From: Actinernus sp. WN-2022 | Taxonomy: Eukaryota; Cnidaria; Anthozoa; Actiniaria; Actinernidae | Direction: 5' to 3' | NCBI GenBank assembly: GCA_030867875.1 | Contig: JAOWCC010000577.1 | Location: forward strand, 73,775,012-73,839,011 | DNA length: 64,000 bases | Part shown: positions 31,294 through 42,115 of the stretch, piece by piece | Numbering within the stretch: position 1 is the stretch's first letter | How the letters are laid out: each line of letters opens with the position of its first letter | The notes under the pieces: model-generated | The model's database searches: none | The model's input: the letters and a program-made list of their open reading frames with translations, nothing else | Told to the model about the DNA's origin: nothing | Made by a program: the position numbers and the translations under genes

Positions 31294-32306
31294 CTAAAAT
31301 AGAATAATAAAGAAACATTAATATAACTATTATTAGTGTGTGTAAAGTGAATTCAAAATAATTTGGTTTAGGCACAGGCTCTCAGAAATCCTACGGTAGA
31401 TTAGGTGATCGCCCGCGCAAGATTAATTGGGTGATGGCGCGCTTGAGTCACCGTTTTCCCCGTAAATTTCATTGTCTTCTTGTATTGATTTCTTATCGTG
31501 GTAAAAATGAAATAACGGAAAATGAAATAAAGGTAATGAAATAGCATTTTGCAATAAATGTACCTTGAGTGACCTTTTCTTGTGTTCCAATTTTGGGCTA
31601 GTTTGGTCGGGTTTAGAGAGTTTTTGATTTTGGAGAACTCTCTCTCTATATTTCATGAAATGACAAGGCTGCACAGGCCGTTGATCACATCAAATCACTC
31701 GAAGGGCAAAAAATCACTCTAAAATCACTTCAATCGTCGCCGATTAAGTGAGTTATCCATCAAACGTAGAGAGATGCTTAAATTCGCCCTGTTTACAAGC
31801 TTTGGCAAAACATCTGGAGGTTACTAAACCGTGTTTCGCCTTATACAATATGCGTTGTAAACATTTAAATATTTTTGTTAATAGTCAAGTTATAAGAAAA
31901 TTCAAAACGAAAACAGTTATATCACCAAGTGGGAAAACACTATACCTGTATTAAAAGGCAGCAAGAGAAACCTGATTTTATACCCCAATTTGGTCCCTGA
32001 CAGTGACAAGCACGAAAATAAGCAAACTGCCAAAGCAAAACATCTCGATCTAAAAAGAACACCACACGCCGTACATGTAGCTTTACGATAATTTACTGAA
32101 GAGGATCAAATTCCGTTAAGTTACGTAGATACATGTTCTGTTGCAAAAGCTGCTTTGCATTATCAGTGTAGCTATAGACTATAGTACAAATACACTTACT
32201 GTAGCGATGTCATCCTCACCGGCCGCCATGTTAGCAGTGCACAGCCTCGTTCCCAGAGCCCGCGTATCTTTTGGTCAGCACCAAATGTGTCAGATGCATG
32301 CGTGCC
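31294..32306. other. No gene recognised (transposon interior)
   Basis: AT-rich. It may include upstream exon(s) of the HECT gene, but no frame is convincing. Confidence 0.35.
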
Positions 32307-32635
32307 AGTTACGGGCTAAGTGGCAACTTGCCAGTTACCGGCTAAGTGGCAATATTGCCAGTTACGGGCTAAGTGGCAATATTGCCAGTTACGGGCTAAG
32401 TGGCAATATTGCCAGTTACGGGCTAAGTGGCAATTGCCAGTTACGGGCTAAGTGGCAACTTGCCAGTTACGGGCTAAGTGGCAAATGCCAGTTACGGGCT
32501 TAGTGGCAACTTGCCAGTTACCGGCTAAGTGGCAACTTGCCAGTTACGGGCTAAGTGGCAATATTGCCAGTTACCAGCTAAGTGGCAATTGCCAGTTACC
32601 GGCTAAGTGGCAATTGCCAGTTACTGACTAAGTAA
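32307..32635 (+). repeat. Right subterminal tandem repeats of the 5.9-kb element
   Basis: About a dozen units of CCAGTTACGGGCTAAGTGGCAA with alternating ATATT or TT spacers, the mirror image of 27085-27312. The array is followed by a first copy of the terminal sequence (to about 32668). A further short array (32830-32920) and a second terminal copy then end at 32961, so the right end is duplicated. Confidence 0.88.
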
Positions 32636-33012
32636 ACGTTGCAAAATACATGGCACTTACTAGCCACCCTAGTTATTCTGTCAGTTCTGACAATTGACCG
32701 CCATTTCACCGCTCTCGCGTGAATTACTCATACAAATAGGCCTGACTCGACGTCCGAACTTTCGCGGTATGTTTACACTTGGAGTGACGTGAAACGCACG
32801 TGAAACCTGACGCCGAAAAGGCGAATCGGCCAGTTACCGGCTAAGTAACAATATTGCCAGTTACCGGCTAAGTGGCAATTGCCAGTTACCGGCTAAGTGG
32901 CATTTGCCAGTTACTGACTAAGTAAACGTTGCAAAACACATGGCACTTACTAGCCACCGTAGTTTCGCCATGTCCATGATACACTTTGATTTATGGTTTC
33001 GTTTTATAAATA

Positions 33013-34047
33013 CAGTATGTTGCCCTAATTCCGGCCGGTCCCAATTCCAGCCACTTTGTCTTTGAAACTCGATGATTCTCCGTAAACTTTAAATAAATAA
33101 CAAACGACACAATCCGATAAATTATTGATTAGTTTGCTTTCGTAAACTATTGTTGTGGGCTTCCTGTCGTCTTTTTAGGCGGGGAAATCCAATCTTTTGT
33201 AAACTGGTAAGTCGAGTCTCAATTTCTCCAAGTATGTCTTTTGACTGTACTTTGAATTAGGTAATAAAGCAACAGAAGCGTTTTCTCGAAAAGTAGGGTA
33301 TGTGAAATGTTGATTTTTGGCATAGATGAAACTCTAAATATTACCTCAGTTCTGAGAGGAAAAATTAGTCTGAACGGTTTCAAATTACGGAGTGCAACTT
33401 CAATTAAAAGTCCGCCTGTATTTTCGTTTGGTGTGCCTAATTCCGGCATGGCGGTATAGTTTATAATTTTGGAGCCCATACTAAACTGTAAACAAGCGTT
33501 TTTATCGTGTTTATTGCCATACTCTCGTTACACTGAGGGTCATAGAAACAGGTGGGCATATCTGAAATTCATGAAAGCACTCTCCACCACATTCAAAATG
33601 ACAATGCGAACCATTTTGCAATATCCAAAGATGAGCGCTTGAGCGAACAAGTCAGCAGTTGTCATCGTGGGCGCAGTTGTCATCGTGAACACAGTTGTTG
33701 TAATACAGGGATCCTGATTCATATTTTTTCATCTCAAATACCTTGACAAGCAGCCACTGGAGTTTCTAGTTGAAATAAGCCGAGAAAATATCGCCAAAAC
33801 TTCAAGTACACATCTTTATTCTTATCGGCCGGAATTAGGGCAACCCTACCGGAATTAGGGCAACCAATTTGAACAATATTTTTAGAAATAACTTGGTTAA
33901 ATCGTGAAGAAAAACGAATCAAAACTTTACAATAGGGTTAATGAAGGAATAAGCTAATCTCGTGGGAAATTTCCTGATCGATGCTTTCATTCAAGGTAAG
34001 TTATAATGATAAATGCAAAAACTGGCCGGAATTAGGGCAACACACTG
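33013..34047. mobile_element. Tc1/mariner (pogo-like) MITE, TA duplication
   Basis: 1035 bp with TIRs CAGTRTGTTGCCCTAATTCC, flanked by TA (33011-33012, 34048-34049). CAGT ends and TA duplication suit pogo-like elements. Extra GGAATTAGGGCAAC copies lie inside at about 33830-33866. There is no transposase. The other palindrome arm near 35450 lacks it. Confidence 0.8.
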
Positions 34048-34125
34048 TATGTATCTTCACGATCGAACCACTTCTTTCTGGGTGATGGGACATAAATCTC
34101 CACGACAGTATGCGAGTACACTTAA

Positions 34126-34490
34126 ACCTTAAAGCCTGACTCGAAATCCCGACTTAAAATCTTGACTTGAAGGATAGGTAAACCCTCGAGCAAAATACCG
34201 AACCGATATTTTGTTTGGTGGGAAATCATAATATCTGTGATCCGATCCGTGATCCGGTCCGATCCGATCCAGATCGGATCCAGATCGGATCGGATCCAGA
34301 TCGGATCGGATCCAGATCGGATCGGATCCAGTTCGGATCGGATCCAGATCGGATCGGATCGGATCACGGATCGGATCACCCCACCAAAAAAATTACAGGG
34401 CCGTTTTATAGTTCGGTATTTTGCTCGAGGGTTTACCTATCCTTCAAGTAAAGATTTAAAGTCAGGATTTCGAGTCAGGCTTTAGGGTTT
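34126..34490. mobile_element. TTAA-flanked foldback MITE with GATCC repeat core
   Basis: Arms starting CCTTAAAGCCTGACTCG and ending CGAGTCAGGCTTTAGGG face each other around about 140 bases of GATCCGATCCAGATCGG repeats (about 34240-34378). TTAA lies on both sides (34122-34125, 34491-34494), as for piggyBac/Kolobok-type MITEs. Confidence 0.7.
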
Positions 34491-34499
34491 TTAAAAGTA

Positions 34500-35379
34500 C
34501 GGTGGCCCGGTCAGGTTACCACGTTACCACGTTACCACGATAGAGCCTATCGTGGTAACGTGGTTTTGAACGAAATTCAAAACCACGTTACCACGTTAGG
34601 AAAGTCCGCATGGAACTGGGCCTCGAAGCACATGGTTGACAAAAATGACTGATATAATGGCAAAGCCTCGTCTTTTAGTTAGTTTTCTTTTTGTTTTATG
34701 GTTTCCGTTGAGCAGTAGTCAACAGAGAATCCCGATTCCACCAGATTTTTCGATATCAACGCATTTGAATGGTTAGCATGTTATATACTGCTGTGTTTAT
34801 TTCAAAGATCCCTCAACGATTGAGACATTTTAAATTTTAATCAGTTGTCAGTGGCAGTGGTAAGCTTATATATATGATAAAAACAATTACATTTATAGGA
34901 GGGTCTTTTTGTATCAGTGTAGTGCAGGACGTCATACGTGAATATTTCACTGCAGGCTACCCATATACGCTTATATTATCTCTGTTGCTCACATATCATG
35001 CAGTCAGGATGAGGTTAGTCTTGTAAAATTTAAAGTTGGCTTGTTGAGCTTTACCTCATCTTCAAACAGATGAAAATCTCCGGGAAAATCTCCGCTCGAT
35101 TCACTGCCTTCCTTACACTCCGCCATTTTGTTAACCATGTGCTTCGAGGCCCAGTTCCACGCGGACTTATCTAACATGGTAACGTGGTTTTGAATTTCGT
35201 TCAAAGCTAGGTTCCTAACGTGGTAACGTGGTTTTGAATTTCGTTCAAAACCACGTTACCACGTTAGGTTCCTAACGTGGTATCGTGGTAACGTGGTTTT
35301 GAATTTCGTTCAAAACCACGTTACCACGATAGGCTCTATCGTGGTAACGTAGTAACGTGGTAACCTGACCGGGCCACTG
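34500..35379. mobile_element. TA-flanked MITE at the palindrome centre
   Basis: 880 bp with TIRs CGGTGGCCCGGTCAGGTTAC and CAGTGGCCCGGTCAGGTTAC, flanked by TA (34498-34499, 35380-35381). Near each end are nested inverted repeats of GTGGTAACGTGGTTTTGAA. The middle has no gene. Confidence 0.8.
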
Positions 35380-36116
35380 TATTTAAGTGTACTCGGAGAG
35401 GTTTATGTCCCATCACTCAGATCACCGAACGACAAAAAAAGTGGTTCGATCGTGAAATACATAAACGAAACCATAAATCAAAGTGTATCAGGGACATGGC
35501 GAAACGGATCAGTCTACCAGCAGACTTTCGCATACATTTAAAGCTTCGACGGTAATTTGACTGGAATTTTTACAATGTAAGAGTTACAGTTTAACTTTCT
35601 AAATGTTTATTTTTTTCTCCACATTACAGGGGAATCGATCCAGGAGTGTTTATAACAGCGCGACTGGTCTAGACAGTTTGCAAAAGCGCGGAGGTTGTGT
35701 ATTCAAACGAGTACTCGAGTTTAGCAGGGCTAGGAAACGGCCAAACAAAAAGGGAACCAGTTCAGGGAAGACAATATTGTGTATTATCCATGATTTTCTC
35801 TTTTTTGTGTGGAAGAATTAAACTGTTTGGAGGCCTTTCATAGCCTTCGAAAAATGTTTTGGTCGCATTTTTGTGTCAATGAAATCGACACGCCGAACCA
35901 TAAGCTTCATAGAATTCAACTACTGACTCACACCACGAAAGGTTTCACTTGAAATTCGGGGGAAATGCCGGAGGAAATGACTGTCAAAGGGCAAAATATA
36001 AAGATAAACATATGTATTTTATACTTAGCTGTCAAAGCAAAAAAATAAAACGTGATACAAAACGAAACGGGTCGTAATTGTTGTGGCGGGAAAAATATAA
36101 TTCAACCGTAAATGTG

Positions 36117-36220
36117 ATCCGATCCGAACCGATCCGATCCGATCCGACCCGGTCCGGTCCGATCCGATCCGATCCGGTCCGCGATCCGATCCGGTCCGAT
36201 CCGATCCGGTCCGATCCAGG
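36117..36220. repeat. GATCCG hexamer microsatellite, right arm
   Basis: Mirror of 26358-26433, somewhat longer, with interspersed GGTCC variants. Confidence 0.85.
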
Positions 36221-36265
36221 TTTTGTTGGTGCCGTTTGTTACTCTGTAATATTAGTGCTGTTCTA

Positions 36266-37010
36266 GACACCTCACTGACAGAAATTAAAAGCCGAAATAC
36301 GGGGGTAAAATTCAGATATTATTTCGGAACTATTCTGAGCTAGAGTCGAGTATTCCCGCTCAGTACTTGTGTAGAGTATGTTTTGGAGACCTTAAAAAAT
36401 GCACAAACTTAGTACATAGGACTTAAAGAATTGTAAAACTCGTTTGATGCAACGATTTTCAAGTGAACTGTGATCGCAGAGTAAACGTGGCCTCAGTCAG
36501 ACGCGATTTCCTCTCTTATAACTCTTTTACTATGGAGTCGTCCGTCTTTACTTCTCCAATAAAGGCAGCACTAATTTTCTTTGAAGTAAGAATGGCTACC
36601 TGGTCTTGCATAGGCAAAGAAATGACTAAACATTTACGGGTTTCGCGACCTTCGAGCTGGGTACAACAAGCGACGGTTTCCCAAGTGACTTTCCAAACCC
36701 GGTGCGTACTGACACAGTGTCTTCACCCTAAACTAACTCTCTTATTGCTTCCTTGTGTGAATCCTTGAATTATTCGAAAGCAAACTTTTCCAAAGCAAAT
36801 TTAAACGCATTTTGGAACAGCAATCCAAAGCTTCTGGCCCGGCTTTGAAAAGTTTACAATATAAATTATGCAAATACATTCAGCGACAGGATTTGAGTGG
36901 CAAGGTTTTGATTGGCTAAAAACCGACAATGGCTCAGCTCGCGCGCCCAGCCGTGAGTGGGGAGAGGATCGCGGGCTCACCGAAACCCCCACGGCTGGAA
37001 ACCGAGCCTA
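36266..37010 (-). repeat. Repeat A, right copy
   Basis: Inverse homologue of 25051-25760, ending GGAAACCGAGCCTA. It is inserted within the right palindrome arm; the left arm is continuous at the corresponding point (about 26335). Confidence 0.75.
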
Positions 37011-37317
37011 GGTGTCTTGAGCGGCACTATTATATTACAGAGTAACAAATAATTCAGCCTAGTTAAATGGTGTTTGTTCTTGAGAATTAATTTCACACTT
37101 GGAGTTTTAGTTTACTGAGTTCCAGTGTGTTTTGAAAGTTTAGAGCCTACGCTACAGTCGTGAAAGGAAAACGGATTTTCTTGTCAAAATACGCAAATTG
37201 AATAATATTGGATTTTAATTCGCTGACGTCACGGACACGGTGTGTTGACCGCGCGCCCAGCCGTTAGTGGGGGGAGGCTTTGGAGAAACGACACCCCAAC
37301 GGGTGAAACCGAGCCTA

Positions 37318-37722
37318 GGTAATGATGCGTGCTGCACGATTTTGTAATTTCTGTAATCTTCTGATTAGGCCCTTATTAAGATTTCCCCATACTATGTCGC
37401 AATAGTCGAAAAGAGGCAGTATCAGGGCATTATAGATTATTTCTAACGGCTCTTGAGATACAAGATTTCGTGCCTGTTTTAAACCACTAATAGCACGACA
37501 TACTTTTTTGCTTAGATTATTAATGTGTGTATCCCATTTTAAGTTACTATTAAGGTATGTACCAAGATATTTGGAGGATTGAACTCTCTTAATTGATTTG
37601 TCTCCAATAGAAATAGGTAATATTTTGCCTAAATTAGATAGTTTGAAATCTGTCCCAATGAACATATACTCAGTCTTGGTGACATTCAGACTACGTTTGT
37701 TAGCCAATAGCCAATTTCTAAT
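37318..37722 (-). pseudogene. Non-LTR retrotransposon RT, piece 3
   Basis: Encodes the RT thumb/connection region of a non-LTR ORF2: NWLLANKRSLNVTKTEYMFI, then VQSSKYLGTYLNSNLKWDTH, FDYCDIVWGN and LQKLQNRAARIIT. It joins piece 4 at the 9-bp duplication and piece 2 at CTAAT (37718-37722). Confidence 0.9.
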
Positions 37723-37730
37723 TAACAATT

Positions 37731-37815
37731 AGACCCGCAGCCCGAATGGGCTACGAGTCAATAGCCCATGAGGCGCAGCCGAATGGGCTATTGACTCGTA
37801 GCCCATGAGGGCAAA
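37731..37815. repeat. Hairpin GCCCATTCGGGCTGCGGGTC-type
   Basis: Two inverted arms containing GGGCTACGAGTCAATAGCCC and complement around GAGGCGCAGCCGAAT. Located at the left end of the insertion. Confidence 0.75.
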
Positions 37816-38115
37816 TATACAGGAAAGCAAACTTATGGAATACCAAAGGACAAAATTTCCAATCCAAGTTTGAATTCAGCGCATGAAGTTGTTGTTTACG
37901 ATAGAAACTGTACAGCCATGAAAGTTGAATGACTGGGGAACTTGGACTTGGAAATTATTCTTGGTCATTGACTGCTGATTTATTTGACCTTGTGGAGCCA
38001 CTGAAATAGTAGTGGATGCAGGAATGAGCTCTCTTGGAGTATTCTCTATATCTATGGAGGGGGATTCTGGACAAAAATGGCATTCAACTGGCCATATCAT
38101 TGTCATTTGATAAAA

Positions 38116-38530
38116 CCTTCATGGCATTGGACCGAACCTTCATGGCATTGGACCAAACCTTCGTGGCATTGGACCAAACCTTCATGGCATTGGACCAAAC
38201 CTTCATGGCATTGGACCGAACCTTTGTGGCATTAGACCGAACCTTTGTGGCATTGGACCAAACATTCGTGACATTGGACGGCGAACCTTTGTGGCACTGG
38301 ACCAAACCTTCATGGCATTGGACCAAACCTTCATGGCATTGGACCAAATCTTCATGGCATTGGACCGAACCTTTGTGGCATTGGACCAAACCTTCGTGGC
38401 ATTGGACCAAACCTTCATGGCATTGGACCAAACCTTCGTGGCATTGGACCGAACCTTTGTGGCATTGGACCGAACCTTTGTGGCATTGGACCAAACCTTC
38501 ATGGCATTGGACCAAACCTTCATGTCATTG
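38116..38530 (+). repeat. 21-bp minisatellite, left arm (about 20 units)
   Basis: Units of TTGGACCAAACCTTCATGGCA with few variants (CCGAACC, TTTGTGG). Because the period is a multiple of three and the unit lacks stops in several frames, long artefactual frames appear on both strands. Confidence 0.92.
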
Positions 38531-38661
38531 GGTCAGCGGATTTCTGCATTACCCATAATATCCCGCGCACCCAAGTTAGCGCCAGAAAAAAAGATGGCGG
38601 ACTAAGGTGAGCCGCATGAAATAGTCACTGTAAAAACCTTGAAAATATACTACTACAAGTA

Positions 38662-39060
38662 TTGCAGAAGATAGAAGGGAGAGATTTTGGCTCCAACTTA
38701 GATTATATGAATTACAAGATTGACTGGGTTCGTGCTCTGCTCTTAAGGCTTGGAGGAGAATTTGAAAAATTGTTGTTGATACCTTTACTCGAAGTACAGC
38801 AGATTCTGTCAAGCATTTATGATAACCCTGGCAAGTCCAATCACTCTGTCCCACCTTTGTTAGCAAATGGGAACATAGGAAGACCCAAATTTTACATTCC
38901 AAGAGAGAATCTGGAGTACTTGTTGGATAATGGATTTAAAGCCACAGATATCGCAAAACTGGAGCGACAAAACAATTTATAGGAGGCTCGAAGATCAATT
39001 TGGCACACATTTAACGAAACTGGACTATTCCCCGACACGATTTTGCAGCTGAGATATCAA
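38662..39060 (+). pseudogene. N-terminal fragment of an integrase-core transposase
   Basis: A frame with LNYMNYK-like start (LDYMNYKIDWVRALLLRL), GRPKFYIPRENLEYLLDNGF and, after a one-base shift near 38960, TIYRRLEDQFGTHL. This HTH-containing region precedes the RVE core in a transposase family common in invertebrates and fish. The catalytic core is absent. Confidence 0.55.
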
Positions 39061-40121
39061 TTGACATTTTGTGAAAATTTCACGCAAATCGAATAAATTC
39101 CTCTTGAGTGGGAGCTTTTTTTAAACTTGGTTGAAAATCGAAAGCGTAGAAAATAGCACTTCAAAAAACCCGAGCCGTCTGTCGTGCGTGAATCTGAAGC
39201 CCCGCCTCTCCAACAATTAGCGAGCTCTTGGCCACTCATTTCTGTCAAGATTTCCCGCCAGTGTTGATTTCCGATCAAAACTACGCGCCGCAGCGAGAAA
39301 ATGTTAATATAGCCGGTTGCTCTAGTTTTCTTTTGTGACTTGGCAATAGCGAGATCGTGGTGTTGGTTTCAAGCGATTCAGAGTCACCGTCAGATCAGAC
39401 TATTACGTTTCCATCTAAGCTTTCATGGAAACAAATATTCTCTCGGCTGGCTCCTATCAATTCTTCTTTATGTTCAGATGTGAACCACTCGGTACTCTGT
39501 CTGAAAGTGAAAATATGAACCCTTGTCGGGTTTTGTGAGGACTCCTATTTTGCGTTGTAGTTGTATGTATTGTTTGGCCTTATTTTGCTTTTCTTTTTTC
39601 TTTGTTTTCCAAGCTAAGGGCATCCTGCTTGCTTTTTGGAAGACATACAATGTATAAAGGGAATTATGGAATCGTGTTTTCTCGCGACAAATATACTCAC
39701 AATGTGTTTTGAAGATCTTCAGTTTAATGCTCTCTCAGGTCCCAAACTCTCGATCTCAATCCCGATTCACACTCTCTCTCTGTTTACAATTCAAGCATCC
39801 TATATTAACACGATGTATGTTGTCGTGACTGGCTAGTTATTTTTTGTTCACTCGTCACTCATCACGATTACATGATTATACTATAAATGCCCAGTTCCCG
39901 ACATATGAAATGAATTTAATTTGCGTTAGCTTTTCCCACACCGTCGTTACGGGTGAGTGAGCACTTGTCGTGTGTTTATTGATCTGCTGTCAATCAAACA
40001 TAACCTTTTACTTCCGGTTAAAAACTTCCTTTTGGTATTTCTCCGTCATTATGATTTTTTTTAACAGAGTTTTTGGTATATGAGACACTACTACTAAAAC
40101 TACATTTCTGTGCCGGTAACC
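39061..40121. other. No gene recognised (interior of the 2.7-kb element)
   Basis: Unique AT-rich DNA between the transposase remnant and the right TIR. Confidence 0.45.
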
Positions 40122-40282
40122 TTAAGAGCAGAGCACAAACCCAGTCAATCTTGTAATTCATATAATCTAAGTTGAAGCCAAAATCTCTACTTTCTATCTT
40201 CTGCAATACTTGTAGTAGTCTTTTTTCTTGCGCTAACTTGGGTGCGCGGGATATTATGGGTAATGCAGAAATCCGCTGACCC

Positions 40283-40680
40283 AATGCCACGAAGGTTTGG
40301 TCCAATGCCATGAAGGTTTGGTCCAATGCCATGAAGGTTTGGTCCAATGCCACAAAGGTTCGGTCCAATGCCACGAAGGTTCGGTCCAATGCCACAAAGG
40401 TTCGGTCCAATGCCACAAAGGTTCGGTCCAATGCCATGAAGGTTTGGTCCAATGCCACGAAGGTTTGGTCCAGTGCCACAAAGGTTCGGTCCAATGCCAC
40501 GAAGGTTTGGTCCAATGCCACAAAGGTTCGGTCCAATGCCATGAAGGTTTGGTCCAATGCCATGAAGGTTCGGTCCAATGCCACGAAGGTTTGGTCCAAT
40601 GCCACAAAGGTTTGGTCCAATGCCATGAAGGTTCGGTCCAATGCCATGAAGGTTCGGTCCAATGCCATGAAGGTTTTATC
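40283..40680 (-). repeat. 21-bp minisatellite, right arm (about 19 units)
   Basis: Inverse copy of the left array; same unit and variants. In the recombinase frame it reads as repeats of [14 protein letters not shown]. Confidence 0.92.
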
Positions 40681-42115
40681 AAATGACAATGATATGGCCA
40701 GTTGAATGCCATTTTTGTCCAGAATCCCCCTCCATATATATCGCCAGAAGTTGGGATTCCGTCGGAAGACTTGGGTTCACCGGAGAGAAAGCGACTCAAG
40801 ATATTAGACATACTTTCCTTCTGTTGAAAGGAAGCCCTGGAATTATATGACTCGATGGAGCTGTCTGACTTGTGACCGGTAACAGCCTTGATGTGTCTGG
40901 CTTCTACATTGTTATCGGAGAGAACTGTGACCGATGTAGCACGTACACAGTGGTTGGTTAGATGTGGAACGATCTCGGCTGCTGTTGACATATTTCTCAT
41001 CATGTTTGCGAGCGTGTTTTCGCCGATGGGGGAATTACAATACCAAACTTCCTCATATTGCGGCTGGAGCTTTGTTGACACCTCTCTTGGTCGCTGAAAT
41101 AGGACATCCAGGTTTTGATTTAGGTGCCTCAGGAAGTTTTCGACGGTTTTCACTGGGCAGCGTTTTGAATCGGGCACTTCAAACATTTTGCCATCGGATT
41201 CGTCGGTATTGTCTGCCAAACCACCTTGATGATTTTTCGATGACAGTAAGCTACGAAACTCGTAGTGCCGTCGCCCTTGAGCTGTGCTTCGAAGAACCAA
41301 CATATCTTTGGTAAGTTTTCTTAGATTTTCACGTCCCCTTTTACCGAAATAAAAGGTTACGTAAAACCAAGCTGTGCGGAGGAGTTGAGCGGGGTCCAAA
41401 GTGTCACATTCACCGAGCTGCTCGGATTTGTAGAGCTGTTGCAGTTGTTCTCTTGTGATGGGATTTTTGTGTAAGGTCGGCCCAACTTTTCCATCTTTCA
41501 TCATTTGTTTGCATATTGCATTTAGGGTTTTATTGGCTTTTTCAAACTCTGGTTCGCCGACAATTGACCAAGCCTTGTTGTGAGGAGGTAGTTTTAAATA
41601 GCGGTCAATGGCTGCTCGAATCGCTCTTAGTGAGAAAATGTTGAACTCGCTACCATCTTTTTGCCTCACTGCAGCGTAGAAAACTTGTAAACACTGACAG
41701 AGCTCCTCTTTCGTCATCTGCTCTAGCGAGGTAGTGAACTTTGTCTGGCTTGAAAACCATTCTATAGTTTGTCAAAATGAAACAATGTCAGCTTATTACA
41801 TGTAAACTTAAAATACATTCGGTAGAAACTATTTGAATGTTGCATTACTTGCCAAACGTTCCTAATTTTGCATGCATTCTTACCATTAAAAATCTTCATC
41901 CCATATTTTGTTGCTTTCTTCGTCTTTCCTGGAATTGAATTGTCTAATAAATTATTCAAAAACTCATCGGAAACCTCGGCAAAAGGCGAGGCAGCCGCCA
42001 TTGTTTTGATTTGGAAAACCGGCGTTGTTCTCTACCATGGGCTATCACAAATAGACCTATAGTAAGGTAGCCAATCAGAATGCAGGATTTGTAATAGTCC
42101 ACTAGTTGGTTTATA

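Larger units (their letters stand above)
27045..32961. mobile_element. 5.9-kb DNA transposon with integrase-like transposase and HECT gene
   Basis: Termini TACGGTGGCTAGTAAGTGCC and complement, flanked by the 6-bp duplication GTTTCG (27039-27044, 32962-32967). The other palindrome arm at about 35490-35530 shows the unoccupied site with one GTTTCG, confirming the boundaries. Subterminal tandem repeats lie at both ends in inverse orientation. The contents are a broken RVE-type transposase (27417-28646) and a HECT-domain gene (30285-31293, minus). I cannot assign it to a named superfamily; IS3EU- or Ginger-like elements are candidates. Confidence 0.85.
25051..37317. mobile_element. 12.3-kb palindromic composite inserted in the non-LTR element
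   Basis: Outer ends TAGGCTCGGTTTC and its complement are flanked by the 9-bp duplication GGTAATGAT (25042-25050, 37318-37326). Inside are a 710-bp repeat (25051-25760, second copy 36266-37010) and two long inverted arms (about 26060-34125 and 35382-37317). The arms match base for base outside later insertions and meet at an ACTTAAA/TTTAAGT centre. A 9-bp duplication is in the range of Mutator-like or Merlin elements, but no transposase for the outer element is visible. Confidence 0.8.
35382..37317 (-). repeat. Palindrome B right arm
   Basis: Inverse copy of the left arm, interrupted only by repeat A (36266-37010) and that repeat's own flanking inverted sequences (TTACTCTGTAATAT at about 36239 and its complement near 37040). 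It carries the empty sites of the 5.9-kb transposon and the pogo-like MITE. Confidence 0.8.
38056..40733. mobile_element. 2.7-kb element with minisatellite inverted repeats
   Basis: Ends GGAGGGGGATTCTGG and complement, with long TIRs (38056-38748 and 40122-40733) consisting mostly of a 21-bp minisatellite. Flanks ATATCTAT and ATATATAT are a candidate 8-bp duplication with one mismatch. It interrupts the Crypton gene. Its only coding remnant is the N-terminal part of an integrase-core transposase at 38662-39060. Confidence 0.75.
37876..42001 (-). pseudogene. Crypton-type tyrosine recombinase (KIAA1958/QRICH1-like), split by insertion
   Basis: Exon 1 is 41884-42001 (ATG at 42001, donor GTAAGA). 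Exon 2 starts at 41761 and runs to the insertion at 40733; its C-terminal tail (to [13 protein letters not shown], stop at 37876) lies on the other side of a 2.7-kb element. The catalytic domain shows RGREN, the HCVR of [14 protein letters not shown] and the [12 protein letters not shown] box with the nucleophilic Tyr, as in Crypton recombinases and the host DUF3504 genes derived from them. It would integrate circular DNA by site-specific recombination. As it stands the frame reads on into the minisatellite of the inserted element, adding a 7-residue repeat tail before stopping near 40254. The uninterrupted gene would have encoded about 440 residues. Confidence 0.8.
37723..42115. mobile_element. 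Crypton-bearing insertion in the non-LTR element
   Basis: 4393 bp flanked by the 5-bp candidate duplication CTAAT (37718-37722, 42116-42120). Removing it restores the RT frame (SIR-NWLLANK). It contains a split tyrosine-recombinase gene and, at its left end, a hairpin (37731-37815). Whether the MITE-like ends belong to the Crypton or to an element that carried it is unclear. Confidence 0.65.

Noticed and set aside
38034..38605. Long frames rich in [14 protein letters not shown] or KVWSNAM repeats on both strands (also 40018-40705)
   Set aside because: They are products of a 21-bp minisatellite without stops in several frames; there is no codon bias or conserved domain.
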